Shown here in pieces: positions 1 to 12,572 of a stretch of 64,000 nt of DNA. The stretch lies in NCBI GenBank assembly GCA_036850595.1, contig CM072153.1, forward strand, positions 11,178,169 through 11,242,168, written 5' to 3'. A model generated the notes under the pieces. The model was not told the DNA's origin. It did no database searches and saw nothing but the letters and a program-made list of their open reading frames with translations. The DNA is from Rhyacichthys aspro (lineage: Eukaryota > Chordata > Actinopteri > Gobiiformes > Rhyacichthyidae). The position numbers were made by a program, and so were the translations under genes. The first letter of the stretch is position 1; every line of letters starts with the position of its first letter.

Positions 1-174
1 AGTGGGAATGAGGGAGGAGGCGGTGGATCGTCAGAGATGCTGCGATTAAGTGAAGGAGTGAGAGAGAGATGCAGGATGAAGTCTGAGGAAGAGGGGTATC
101 ACCTGATTGTAGGAAGTGATCTTCTATATGAAGCCATGGTTCTCTCTCATGGATCCCCCCTGCGTCTGGTGGCT
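1..174 (+). other. Open reading stretch ending in a stop, possible last exon of an upstream gene
   Basis: Frame 1 is open from the first base of the window to a TAG at 172-174 (57 codons). An AATAAA lies just downstream at about 196. The segment around residues 33-43 (YHLIVGSDLLY) loosely resembles the post-motif-II strand of family-16 lysine methyltransferases (METTL21/EEF1AKMT3 type, D-x-I-x-G-A/S-D-x-x-Y). That resemblance is a guess from pattern only. It could equally be chance open frame in an intron or upstream flank of nup93, whose first exons lie outside the window. Confidence 0.25.
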
Positions 175-2213
175 TAGTTGGTACAACCCTCCGACAATAA
201 AACCACCTCCGGAGACTCTTGATGTGGCACTTTTACTCAGTTCACTAGCTTGTGAACAAGAGTCACCAGTCCACCTTTGAATAGGGAAAGGCTGTAAGTG
301 GATTATGATGCCAGCTCAACATTGCACAGAAAAACCACCCCAGTGGGGTGCCCGGTGCTACTGCTGCTCTGGCACTACCACAAACAGGGATGGAAATGCA
401 CTGGAGGCTGGCATGTCTCCCAAAATGCTTAGGCACAAGACAAAAAAACCCTAAAAACTGTAATTTTCACGTCCTCGTCACATCCTGACTTTTTGTATGT
501 CTGTGGGCCTGAAGGCAGACAGACAGCTCCGATATGAGTGAGTATTACCTTTCCTAAGGCTCACATGCACATTCTATCTGTAAGATGTACATTTCTCATA
601 GATTTAGTCATTTTTCATGTAATGATGTTACATGTTTGTTGTGTAAGACACTTTATGGATATCACAGTGATTGTATTTATTTGTTTAATGAATGAGTATG
701 AGTCAACGAATTAATAATAACACTTCAGGTGTATTTAATATATATTGGACATGACTCAAATGATGATTTTTTGTACAGTTAGTGGCGGTGTTTAGGGTGG
801 GGTTGCTGTCACATACACACTGGTCGAGAAGTAGTCGGTTCATTGTGTCAAGGCAAATGAGGACAGAAAGCCTCCCACTTAGTTTCATGACCGGCTGTCA
901 GTCTCGCATTAGCTCTACTAAAACATTCTTACATTATTTAATCTAAAAAAATTATCTCATTATATGTGGTTTGTAATGTACATAAATGTTTCTGCATTTA
1001 TAGGACTAGTGTGTGCATCTTGGCAGTGGCTAACAGAAAGAGGGCCTTTGGGCGCTGGCACACTGCATGAACTAGTTGTATGTGCTTTTTAACATGCTTG
1101 TCTGATTTTTACATAATTAAAATAAACTGTTTTCTTTTAATAGACAACAATGATTTTATCTACACTCTTGGATTTCTAAAAGATGGAGCCTATGTTTAGA
1201 GAACAAAATAGAAGCTTTAATGCTATACGTTTCCAGTGCATTTGTACTTGTCTCTGTTTTGCTTCTTCCCAATCCATTAAACTAAAATTTTTTGATTAAA
1301 AAAGGTTTGCATCTTAGAACAAAATATACATTTTGGCACAAGTACTACTTCCTTAGATCTCCATTTATATTTGGCCCCAAAGATGTTTTATAGACGTAAT
1401 CTTGGCAGTCCAAGTGTAACTGGCAGTGGACAAACTGACAGTAGTGAAAGATTTTGCCTGCATCTATCTATTTGATAATGAAAACCACAGCTATTTCCTA
1501 TTCCTGATCCTGGAGAGATTTTTGGCGTTGTGTAAACAGCCGCTTATTCATTTTTGTACCTTTGTGTGTCTTAATGAGTGATCACAATGACAGATTTTCC
1601 ACCTTTATTCCATACGGTACCATATAATCCTGTATTTTACCATTTAATTCATATATTCTTCTTTCTAGTGCATCTCTCCAGTGAGTGTTGTCCTGAGTTC
1701 CTCTCTGTTTAGGGTGGATAAATATAGACCTATTCTGAGTCTCTTTTCAGTGAAAAGTAGGATAGAGGGGAAAAAAGGAGAGTAGTCATACCATGGGCAC
1801 GAGGGTCTGCAGAGATGATCATTAGGCAATTCACATTCTTATTTAACTTTAGACCAAAAAAATAGTCCAATGTCATTCTTTTACCCGTGCATCCTGCATA
1901 CAAGGTTGATAGACCAGGTATCATATTACACAAAGTCAAATGATTTGGCTGAAAATGTCACCCACAATGCTTCATAGGAATCACTGGTGGTCAAAAATAA
2001 ACATTTTACATTTCAACATACATATTTACATATTGCACATGGGATTGTGCTTGACTACTGCTAGACAGAAAATTTGAGAAGCAGCTACCATCCATCAAAG
2101 AACAAATCAGTATGCACCTTCACAAAATCTGTCTATATTTGCGTTTGCTCTTTTTGGTCTTCTTTTTCTGTTTTTTGTCACATCTTTTGACATTCTTTCA
2201 TTTGTCTTCACAG
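175..2213. other. Non-coding stretch before the first visible nup93 exon
   Basis: AT-rich sequence without a convincing exon on either strand. It most likely is the nup93 intron upstream of the exon at 2214. I looked for the preceding exon, which should end in codons like those for K-D-T-D-I-Q, and did not find it. Confidence 0.6.
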
Positions 2214-5200
2214 GGCTTTTTGAAGAATGAAAGGGATAATGCCCTCCTGTCAGCCATTGAGGAGTCACGTCGCAGGGTCAGTACTTGACTTGGCTTGTTA
2301 ACTGGTAAAACGGTATTAATTTATAATGGTGGTTTATTGCACTAAAGCACTGAATGAATAAACAAAATATAATAAAGGTCGGACACTCTTAGTCTCCTCG
2401 CTGTCATCTCCAGTGATGGAGGCTCACAAAGAAGATTTAGTTGTATACTAAAGAAGTGTAAAAACTCAATGTAAAAACACAAGTTTTATCAATTTGTGCT
2501 TTCTGTGATCTAAGAGTCCTTCTGGTGTTATATCTAGGGAGTGCTTTTAAAATGGCTTCCTGATGTGCTGAGCTAATAGGCCCTGCGTTTAATTAGCGGC
2601 TGTTCATATTATCACGCTTTGCTCCCTGAGGGAAAAAAATCGTAAGTCCAAGAATCATCTCTGGTGGTGGATTATATAAAATCAGTTAGAAAGATGAATC
2701 ATCCACATTTCTGCAATTGTTTTATAGGCACACAATCATGGGTTGATGAGCATTTTGTATGGTAGCTGGCGTTTTTTGTATTGTATAAAACACAAAGCTG
2801 TCAGTTATAACATTTTGATTTTTTTCCTCAAAACTATGTGGAGGCACAGACATGTAAAAAAGTTAACCCAGTAAAAGTATTTTCAATCTAGATTTTGTAC
2901 TCCCTGAGCTGGATGTTAGAAGGATTTAATTATCTTATGATCCCATTATCTGATTTTGAGTCTCTGTGGAGGGTTAAATTAGACTCAGTTATGCCCTAGT
3001 GGGTTAGTTCAAATTTGACATGGACCTTCTGCTAAATTCAGTGTTTGTCTGAAGAAATGGGCAAAGTTAAAATATATAAAAATAGATTTGTGCGGCATAA
3101 TAGAAACATAGATGTTATTGCTACATTTGGGTAAGTATACATTTTAAAAAGTCTTAACTTTCTTCTGTACCATTAGTGTGTGTCACAGTGTAATTAAAAA
3201 TCCTAATTTGAGAATGTGACACTGTGACCTCTATCAACTCCAGACGTTCTTATTGGCTGAGGAGTACCACCGGGAGTCCATGTTGGTCCAGTGGGAGCAG
3301 GTGAAGCAGAGAGTTTTACACACACTTCTTGGAGCAGGAGAAGATGCTCTGGACTTCAGTCAAGATGTGGAGGTACAAGACCTAGAGCTGCTTTAGGTCA
3401 TAGGAAACCTAGGAACCGTGATTAAAAATAATATGAAAAAATAAGAGTGTATAAAATGAAAACTCATCACCAGTGCTGCCTTTTACTATCCGTTACGTAT
3501 GTGACAGAATTTATGGTGCAGGCCAGGGTCTCTTGTTTAGTGACCTCATCTTATTTCTCATGTTTGCTGATGTTAGTGTCTTAGTTTTGTTGATTACTGC
3601 AGAGAAGGAATTGTAGCTACCTGGACTAAATATGTCTACTTAAAAGCAATTTTAGGTCTCAAAAGCAGAGTTTTGACAGTCTGTACTTTTGGCTGTTGAC
3701 TGTCTTATCTGAATATGCAAGAAATGTTTCAACTGAAATATGGCAGCTCTATTTTTAACTTTGTCCTGAGTCAAAACGAGTAGACTTTGGTTGTGTACTG
3801 TTTGTGATTGTTCCAGAAATCACTTAATTACGCAATATGCATGGAAATATTAAAGTCACAATGTTCTTTTTTGGTTATGTAGCTACTTGGATTACTCTTC
3901 ATTGTTCAGTGTTGTGTTCTCTCCTCGATCTCTCCCCTGCACCTGACAGCCAAGCTTTGTGAGTGAAGTCACAGCTCCAGGCAGGAGTGCATTGGACAGT
4001 ACAGAAGTCGCTTACGGACGACAGGTAACTTAGCTGCAGTCAAAATAGTAATTATTCTAAACTAGTTTGTAGCATAACAATTTATATTTTAAAAATATAG
4101 AAATACTATATAACATAAATGTAAAAAATAAGATATATATTGTGTTAATTAGATCTGATGTAAAATTTGTGTTTAAATAATAAAAAATATTATCATTAGA
4201 TTAATATGTAGTATATCTGCTATTGTATGTACATCATGATTTCATTATCCTGTAATTAAATTAGATTTTTGTGTGTGTTCCTGTTATGAAGCCTTAATGG
4301 GGTCACAGTCAAGCTTGGTGAGGCAGGAAGTAGCAGATCAAACATATTGATTGATTGGCGTGGACAGGGGCACATTGTTATTTCTCTCTCTGTCGCTTTG
4401 TCTCTCTATCCTCACCATCCCGTCTGACCTTCTCTATGTTTTGTCTCTGTTGTTTCTGATCTGCTCTTGAGTCAAAGCTTTTCCGGACCATGTGTCGCCA
4501 CATTGCCTGTGGTGTCATTTGCTTAGTTTTTGTTATCTTTTTTGATGATCTGTGGAACATTTTGATACTTTTTATATTATTTTTAATCGTGAACCATTTT
4601 ACCCGTTGGACATAGTTTTAATTTTGTAGCTAAGATTTAAATTGTGCATTACACCGTTTTGGATAAGTAAAGGTAAAGGTTGTAAGTTTAAAAAAATTAG
4701 TTTGGAATTTCATTACAGTATTTGATTTCAATTTTTTCTTGTTACCGCGTTTTTTTGCAGATCTACATTTTCAACGAGAAGATAGTGAATGGCCACATAC
4801 AGCCAAACCTGGGTGACCTGTGTGCTGCTGTAGCAGAGAGCCTTGATGACAAGGTAAGATCTAAGAGTTCTTGTGTGGTGTGTAGACTTGGAGTTGCAGA
4901 GAGCAGTATCATTATTAAGTGCACTGCAATTAAATCAAAGGACCATTACAGTTTACCATTAATGGAGATCTGTAATGTTTATCATTTCTCTCAGAATGTG
5001 TCAGACCTGTGGTCAATGGTGAAGCAGATGACTGATGTGTTGTTGGTTCCTGCCAAAGACACTCTTAAAAGCCGCACTTCTGTTGAAATGCAATTGGCCT
5101 TTGTAAGAAAAGCACTCAGTTTCTTGGAAAACAGGTAAGTGTCTTTGTTCTGGGAATAGTTTGTCTAATAGTATTTTTACACGAGTATACAGTGATGAAT

Positions 5201-8200
5201 ACCTGTATGTATGCATATCTGAGTGCCTCTTTTGTTTTGTAGTTATAAAAACTACACCATGGTGACTGTGTATGGAAACCTTCATCAAGCCCAACTGGGA
5301 GGAGTCCCAGGAACATACCAGCTGGTGCGCAGTTTTCTCAACATAAAACTACCAGGGCCACTACCTGGCATGCAGGTAAAACACATGATCAAATGTTTGT
5401 TTTTTCCAGTACTGAGAATAATATATATTTTAAGTCCTGTTACCTCATATAAATGGACAAATGCAAAGAAGAGCATAACCTGTCATGTAAGTTTTTGTCA
5501 CAGCCCTCATTAATGTTTGTCTGCGTACCAGGATGGTGAGATAGAGGGCCATCCCGTGTGGGCTGTAATATACTACTGTTTGCGTTGTGGAGACCTGAAC
5601 GCAGCCATGCAGGTGGTGAACAGAGTGCAGCATCAGCTTGGGGATTTCAAGACCTGGTTTCAGGAGTACATGCATAGCCCTGACAAGCGGTAAGAACAGC
5701 AGCACTTTAACTCCCTTTTGCTAACATTTTGTCTAATGTGTACCCATAGACAAGACCATACTTTGTCATTCTATCTTTACTTACACCTGTTTTTGTTGAT
5801 TCATTTTTTAGGCTTTCGCCAACATCGGAAAACAAACTTCGTCTTCACTACCGCAGAGTGCTGAGGAACTGTGCAGATCCATATAAGAGAGCCGTATACT
5901 GCCTGATTGGTAAATGTGACATCAGTGACAACCATGGAGAGGTGGCCGACAAGACTGAAGACTACCTCTGGCTTAAGGTGCGTCTTATGTTGTCTGTGCA
6001 TGAACCCATTATTAATTATAAGAGTTATTCTCAGAGTCAATCTTAAGATTTGAAACAACTGCCTTAACATAATGCTGTGGTCTCCCAACAGTTGAATCAG
6101 GTGTGTTTTGATGATGATAGCAGCAGCTCTCCTCAGGACAGGCTCACTCTGCCACAGCTGCAAAAACAACTACTTGAAGACTATGGTAATGATTTAGATA
6201 TAGAATAATCAAATGCATTTTCATTTTTTTAAATTATGCATAATAAAAAATGTGTTTTTTATGCATTGATATTGTAGAATTTAAAATAGAATAGAATTTA
6301 AAATCCCACACTTGTTCTTACACTCATGTTGCACTAGTATACTGGCTGGTTATACATGTTTTCATAAAAAATATTTTTTACACCTAGAGGCCCAGATTTA
6401 GTTAGTAACGCTATCCACATGACCTTGGCATGTAAAAAGAGGTAGCATCAGGCCTTCTGTAGCACAGATTTAGACCGCACAGCTTTGTCCCCTGGGTGTT
6501 GACTTCTCCATTGGCCCGTTCCTGCTCTGTTAAGATAAGGCTGCACTCTTGTGTGCTCTCTCGGTCGGCCTCGTGTTCTCTCCGTTCCGCCTCTCACTCT
6601 CTCTGCTCAGTTCGAAGCACAGCCGGCAGCCTCATTCTGCTTTCTCTCCGCTGCCCGACTCTCTCTCCCCTTGCCTGGCACACTGTTCCTTGTTGTCCTC
6701 CATCTTGCTTCACAGCAGGACACAAAGCCCAAAGCCTCTCTTCATTTCTCACACATACCGTCAGTCTGTGTCAACTTGGTGTGTTCTCTTCCTGACGTGT
6801 CCTTGTCACTGGTTCCCTGCATCTCTATTCTTCTTTTCTCCATTTATCTGCTTTTGCTATCCCACTTTCTTCATCCTGTATTTTTACTCTTTTTAACATA
6901 CTGTTCTGTGCATTTGTCCTTCCTGATTTCTTGTTTGCACACTCTGCTGCAGCCTCCACACTCCCACACTCTTATCTCTCCTCCTCCATCCTTTCTCCTC
7001 ATCACTCTCTCCCTCTCTTCTCTTGTTCGCTCCCGCTTTTTGAACTAAAGTGCTGTGAGTCTGAGATAAGCCTCTAAAATGGCTGACATGGTCCACCCTG
7101 TTCTATTCCTCACACTTTTTAGCAAGCAAGAGGATTAAGAATTATAATTAAAAAAGTAAAGTTGATGACTAAGTACCTGTGTCTACAAAATGTTTCTTTT
7201 TACACAGTGGTTGCTATAGAGACTAAAAAGTGAGTTGTTATGTTTGGACATTCAACTACTAGTCTTATAGTATTACTCTTTATACACATTTAATATCAAT
7301 AATAAGTACAAAGTTTATCATATTAATGTGGCCTAAAATAAGCTCAGATGGAATGTTGGTCTTGTCTTATCAATCTCCTATCTTGTCTTTGTCTTTTATC
7401 CAACAGGAGAGTCTCATTTCTCTGCCAGCCAGCAGCCGTTCCTTTATTTTCAGGTGTTGTTCCTGACTGCTCAGTTTGAGGCAGCTGTGGCGTTCTTGTT
7501 TCGAGTCGAGAGACTTCGCTGCCATGCTGTCCATGTTGCACTGGTCCTTTATGAGCTTCGGCTGTTGCTAAAGGCATCTGGACAAAGTGCTCAGCTATGT
7601 AAGCATGACTACACCCATTTTCAGTCGTCATTTTTTGTGAAGTTCTGATTAAAACCCCATCTTTTTTCTACTTTACAGTAAGTCAAGAACCAGGAGACCC
7701 TCCCATGGTGCGTCGCCTTAACTTCATCCGTCTGCTCATGCTTTACACCCGTAAATTTGAGTCCACTGACCCCCGTGAAGCTCTGCAGTACTTTTACTTC
7801 TTACGGTAAAATATCACAGCACTTTTGAGATCTGTTAGATAAGTCCACTTGTAAAACAAATTAATGTGCTATATTCAATATAATACTTGTGTGTCATGGT
7901 TGCTTTATATTTTGTCTATGACCAGCAATGAAAAAGACAGCCAGGGAGAAAACATGTTCATGCGTTGTGTCAGCGAACTTGTAATTGAGAGCCGTGAGGT
8001 GAGTGGTACTGTTACACAAGGGCACTTGATAAAACTTTAACCAGTATGCTTTATTAGTGTTATATAATTCTTTATATTTGCATTAATACCAATTGTTTTA
8101 CATGACTTTGTCTCTTTCAGTTTGACATGCTGTTGGGGAAGTTAGAGAAGGACGGCAGTAGGAAGGTAGGTGTCTTTATCTCCATGCTCTCACACTTAAC

Positions 8201-9517
8201 CTTAAGCATCTTAAGACTCTTTCTTTCTTATGCCACTTTTTTATGGACCTCCACTTACTTCTTCATATTTTGTACGTGATGTGCTATTGATTATTTTGTT
8301 CAGTACACTCTGCTTTACTGTAGAGCTCTGATGTTTTCTCTTTTCTCTTGTTCCAGCCTGGAGTCATTGATAAGTTTGCTGGAGATACCAGAGCAATCAT
8401 CAGCAAAGTGGCTCTAGAGGCCGAGAACAAGGGCTTGTTTGAGGAGGCAGTCAAACTCTATGAGCTGGCCAGAGTAAGTTATATTTGGAGAAAGTAGTAT
8501 CAAGTGAAGGTTGTTTTGTTATCAGTGATTTTAAATTTTCCCTTTCATTGGTGTAGAATCCAGATAAGGTGTTAGAGTTGATGAACAGACTGTTGAGTCC
8601 AGTCATTGCTCAGGTCAGCGCTCCTCAGTCCAACAAGGAAAGGCTCAAAAACACTGCAGTGGCCATTGCTGAGAGGTATGCCATAACACATGATACCATG
8701 AAGTGGATTTGAAGATTAAGTATACTACCTAAATTTGATTGATTGAATGAGTTGAAGAGATTAAAATGATGTCTTTTTTCACCCAGGTATCGTTCTCAGG
8801 GTATAGCAGGAGAGAAGTCAGTGGATAGTACTTTCTATCTACTTTTAGACTTGATGACATTCTTTGATGAATATCATGCAGGACACATTGACAGAGCCTA
8901 TGATGTAAGTTAATGTGTCAAATTAACACTTTGCTTTTAATATGCCAGTTAATGCACAAAGATCAAACAACTACAGTATAAAAATGAATGAAAAAAAATG
9001 GGATGTTTCCAGGTGATGGAGCGTTTAAAGCTTTTACCTCTTAGTCAGGACAGTGTGGAGGAGAGAGTAGCTGCCTTCAGGAACTTCAGTGATGAGGTGA
9101 TGGCAAATTCACATACATACATTACATTTAGAGGCTACGATACTACATTAAAAAGCTCCAGACATAACTTTCTTTCTTTCTTTCTGTTTGTTCCAGGTGC
9201 GTCATAATTTGTCAGAAGTGCTGTTGGCCACAATGAACATATTGTTTACCCAGTACAAGCGGCTGAAAGGCACACCAGCAGGGACACCAGGACGACCTCA
9301 GAGGACCATCGATGACAGAGACGTGGTAAGACAAACTGCAACTGCGAAGCATTTTGATTTTAATGCATGTAATGCCTGCTCTCATTAAACTTGGCTTCTT
9401 TAACAGCAATTGCGCAGTCAGGCCAGAGCCTTGATCACCTTTGCTGGCATGATTCCCTACAACATGGCTGGGGACACCAACGCAAGACTGGTGCAGATGG
9501 AATTACTGATGAACTGA
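2214..9517 (+). CDS. nup93: Nuclear pore complex protein Nup93, 5' exons missing
   Basis: Nup93 is the linker nucleoporin of the inner ring of the nuclear pore; it anchors Nup205/Nup188 and the Nup62 channel complex. Nineteen exons join in continuous phase: 2214-2276, 3244-3372, 3950-4024, 4761-4853, 4995-5134, 5243-5375, 5532-5689, 5812-5977, 6092-6185, 7407-7598, 7679-7805, 7926-7998, 8121-8165, 8357-8473, 8557-8675, 8787-8904, 9013-9096, 9197-9325, 9407-9517. They encode 721 residues from GFLKNERDN to VQMELLMN-stop, and read almost colinearly with human NUP93 from about residue 99 to its C terminus. Diagnostic stretches are YHRESMLVQWEQVKQR, GNLHQAQLGGVPGTYQLVRS and RRLNFIRLLMLYTRKFESTD. 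The alpha-solenoid C-terminal domain is complete; the N-terminal coiled coil that binds the Nup62 complex lies mostly upstream of the window. No frameshift or missing exon is seen. Confidence 0.98.
6540..7040. repeat. Pyrimidine-rich tract in a nup93 intron
   Basis: About 500 bases of the intron 6186-7406 are strongly enriched in C and T on the + strand (runs such as CTCTCACTCTCTCTGCTC). The strand bias leaves three plus-strand frames open for long distances, but none resembles a protein and splicing across the intron is clear. It looks like a degenerate CT microsatellite. Confidence 0.6.
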
Positions 9518-9680
9518 GAACAAAACACAAAAGACACACGCTCAGTGTTGCAATTTATGTGTATAGGCCATTGCATTCATACTACAGCTTTACGTAACCC
9601 ATTCCTCCTGTCAGTCCCTCCCTTTTGATTTGCCATTGTCCCATTTGGTTGTTTCATGTTTGTATCTCTTTATCATTTGG

Positions 9681-9686
9681 AATAAA
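9681..9686 (+). terminator. nup93: nup93 poly(A) signal
   Basis: AATAAA 164 bases after the nup93 stop codon, the first canonical signal downstream; gives a short 3' UTR. Confidence 0.8.
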
Positions 9687-9699
9687 ATACATTTTTCAG

Positions 9700-10779
9700 T
9701 TTTTCTGTTGTCAGTTCATTTTCATTTCAGGTTTTTTTAAGTTTATAATCATTTATTTCAAATTGGCTGCAACAACACATTTTATGTGGACATTGATGTT
9801 TTGACAGTTATTTAGTAATTATGAGTAATATTCATAGACATGTTCCAAGAACAGTCAGCAGTCTTACTATTAGATTAGAGATATTGAGATGTTGCTGTTG
9901 ATATTTTTTAAAGACAGATTAGAGAGGCACTGTCCTGGAACATTTGGGTCAATACAATGACTCCAGGATTAGGCACAGCTTTCTATCTTTAGACCTTTTA
10001 AGCTAAAAGTAAAAACCGTTGAAGTATGGGAAGATTGAAGAGCTATTTTAAAGTGACCATGTAGTGGTGTGGGTCATAGCTTCGTGAGATTGTTTTTGGC
10101 TATAAGTCTGGAGACAATTCTCATCTCAGTGCAGTGAGCTTTTTGTAAGTTAAATATACTGTCTTTATAAACACGGTAGAAAGAGGTTAAATATTTTTGA
10201 TTTAAAGATTACCTTTTTTTCATTGTTAAAATACAGTACCACTGCACACATATCTTGATAAAAACCATGTTTGCATTTTTTCCTCATAGATCACATTAAC
10301 TACAATATAGTCTAGTTAACATTAACTAAGAATGTTTGAGCTAATAAGATGTCTTCTCTATTGTTAATGTTTTTGCATTAAGACGGCAACCCCTACCTGT
10401 ATGTTACATTATTTTATACTCTATTGTATTTGTAGTCTTTTTTTGTTTGTTCAGTGGTCTTAACATTATTAACTGTTTCTAGACACTGAGCACATGTAAA
10501 AACACCAGTCCCTCTGGTAAATTTGTTGCCTTACTGTATGTCCTTCAGCCTGGCCTGAGAGAACACAGATGGAGGCTCGTTCTGTCTTGGCTGCTCCACA
10601 TACTGTGCTGACATGTTGAGTTTACTTAAGGCCAGACTGTGCTGGGCTTTGAAGCTTAGAGAGCCTGTACAACTTTTCCCAAACACAAAGTGTGTTCTGA
10701 CTCTACATCTTCATATTTGATGGACTGGAGTTACATCCAGCTGCATACATCTCAGAAGCAACTGAGGAGCTGTCGGGTG
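9700..10779. other. Intergenic stretch between nup93 and the microRNA
   Basis: No open frame of note on either strand. It probably contains the promoter or leader of the pri-microRNA transcript, but no promoter motif could be assigned. Confidence 0.5.
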
Positions 10780-10865
10780 TGTGTGCTGCAGCTGGTGTTG
10801 TGAATCAGGCCGATGACAGACAGCTCCTATAACCCGGCTATTTCACAACACCAGGGTGGCCCTCC
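10780..10865 (+). ncRNA. mir138: miR-138 precursor hairpin (mir-138-2 type)
   Basis: A perfect 13-base inverted repeat (10792-10804 with 10842-10854) forms the stem of a hairpin with a 37-base gap that extends through further pairs. The 5' arm at 10790-10812 equals the vertebrate miR-138-5p sequence as I know it (begins AGCUGGUGUUGUGAAUC), and the 3' arm at about 10837-10857 (begins GCUAUUUCAC) follows the star strand of the mir-138-2 paralogue. In human, mir-138-2 lies immediately downstream of NUP93 on 16q13, the same neighbour and side as here. miR-138 is brain-enriched and regulates dendritic-spine and developmental targets. The first bases of the 5p arm set the seed GCUGGUG, which is intact. 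Confidence 0.95.
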
Positions 10866-12572
10866 ACCACTGACGACGAGTTCAAGAACTGCGTGATGAC
10901 AATGGAAGAAAAAAGGTGTTCAAAGAAAACAGGGTTTATGTTGTGATTGTACAGAAAAAATTCTGTGCAATTTTCTAAACTTGTTAAATGGACACACTTT
11001 TATCTGTAAAGCCCATCCAACCTATAATTCAACCCTAAAACCTTGTTGCCAGTATTTCAATGTTTGTCTTACAAATCATGTGCCACTGTGAATAAACAAT
11101 TGTAATTTCAGCAGTCATTCGTGAATAGACTAAACTAGGGAGATACAAACCCTATTGTGATCTATCCTCTATAAACAGATGGCTTTGCTGATACAAAGAG
11201 GTCCTGTGTGTAGCCTGTGGTCAAGACCAGTTGGCAGTTGAAGAAATGCACTGTCCTAGATTTGACATTCCCTATAGACACTGTTGTTTCCTGTCAGCAA
11301 CCGTTTATAGAAACATAAACTAATTTTACAGTAGTACGATTTAGTCCATATATTCAGCCTTTCTTATCAGAGGGATATATGATATGTTGTGATTTTATAT
11401 TGTGAGTTTTGTGATAAAGATAGTGGCCCATTTAATGCTCTCCTGCTGGCAACAAATATTTAGGTTTTCTATATGTCTTGTATAATACAAATGTAGAGGA
11501 GAGTGGGGTAATTTTTTTTGCTCAAGTGGTCTTTGTGCCAAGCCAATAGAATGCAGATGTACAATAAAAACATCTTAACATATTTTAGGATGTTTCCTGT
11601 TTCGGCTGAAATTAGAATTAATCTTTGACATAAGTTTTGAAAAATATGTGGCTCAACTTGGCCCAAGTAAGGGGTAAGGTGAAACCCCTGAATGTAGCAT
11701 TTAAAAATCCTAAATATCACAATTATTTACAAATACACATTTAAAAAAATTAAAGGAATGTTTAATAACATAACATTTTACTACAGTATTCATTCTAGCA
11801 ATAGTTACTTTTGACCCATGACCTATGTTAAGTTTCAGTATTTATTTGAAAATAAGTTTCCCTGGTGTAGATCCCTGATATTGTTATGAATTTTAAATGG
11901 TTTTGGAAGAAAATATGTAAAACATAGCATCTCCATGTCATAATGGTGGAAAAGTAAATAAAGAAAATAAAATAATAAATAAAAATTGGTTCAGTTCTGC
12001 ATGTGGCTCACTTTACCCCACAGCCAGGGGGGCTGACAGGGGGGCAACCAGTACAGTTGTCCCAGGCCTCAAGGTCTTGGGGGTCCAACACTAAGCCCTG
12101 CTATGCTTTAGTAATATGAACAAAATTATATAGGGAGCCTCTGGCCATAGGGTTTGTCCAGGGCCCCATCACACCTTTTCACAAAACATCACAACTTACT
12201 GTTTCCATGGTTTTATATTTTGACAAATCACCAACAATATGCAGGATAAATAATTTTAGAGCTGGATGAATTTGCTTTGATATAAACAGCTTTATACCGA
12301 ATATGCCACAGTTTTACTTTTAGAACTTTGAAAATAATTTTTTAAAATAAATTATTTCTTGTTCAAGTCTTGTTGAAAGGATGAGTGCCTTTAAGTTGTA
12401 AGGTCACATGACAATAAAAATGCATCTCATCTGACCCCACGTGACCCTGGTGCAGGTGCGCTTAATTAGAGTAGCACGTGACTAAAAAATAATGACGTCA
12501 GTGGGGTGCCTTCAATTTGTCCGGGAAAAAGTGTCATTTAAACCCCAAATCATTGGCCAAAACTATACAACA
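10866..12572. other. Intergenic stretch between the microRNA and the ZP gene
   Basis: AT-rich, with no supported exon. The last 150 bases before 12573 should hold the promoter and 5' UTR of the ZP-domain gene. A transposon-like patch is listed separately. Confidence 0.5.
12020..12180. repeat. Possible old transposon relic
   Basis: A GC-rich island in an AT-rich gap with runs of G and phrases such as GGGGGGCTGACAGGGGGGCA and CAGGGCCCCATCACACC, which resemble dispersed repeats common in fish genomes. The family is not identified and no terminal repeats were seen. Confidence 0.3.

Noticed and set aside
6496..7048. Three overlapping plus-strand frames of 99-165 codons
   Set aside because: They arise from the pyrimidine-rich intron; Ser/Leu/Pro-only composition and no link to exons on either side.
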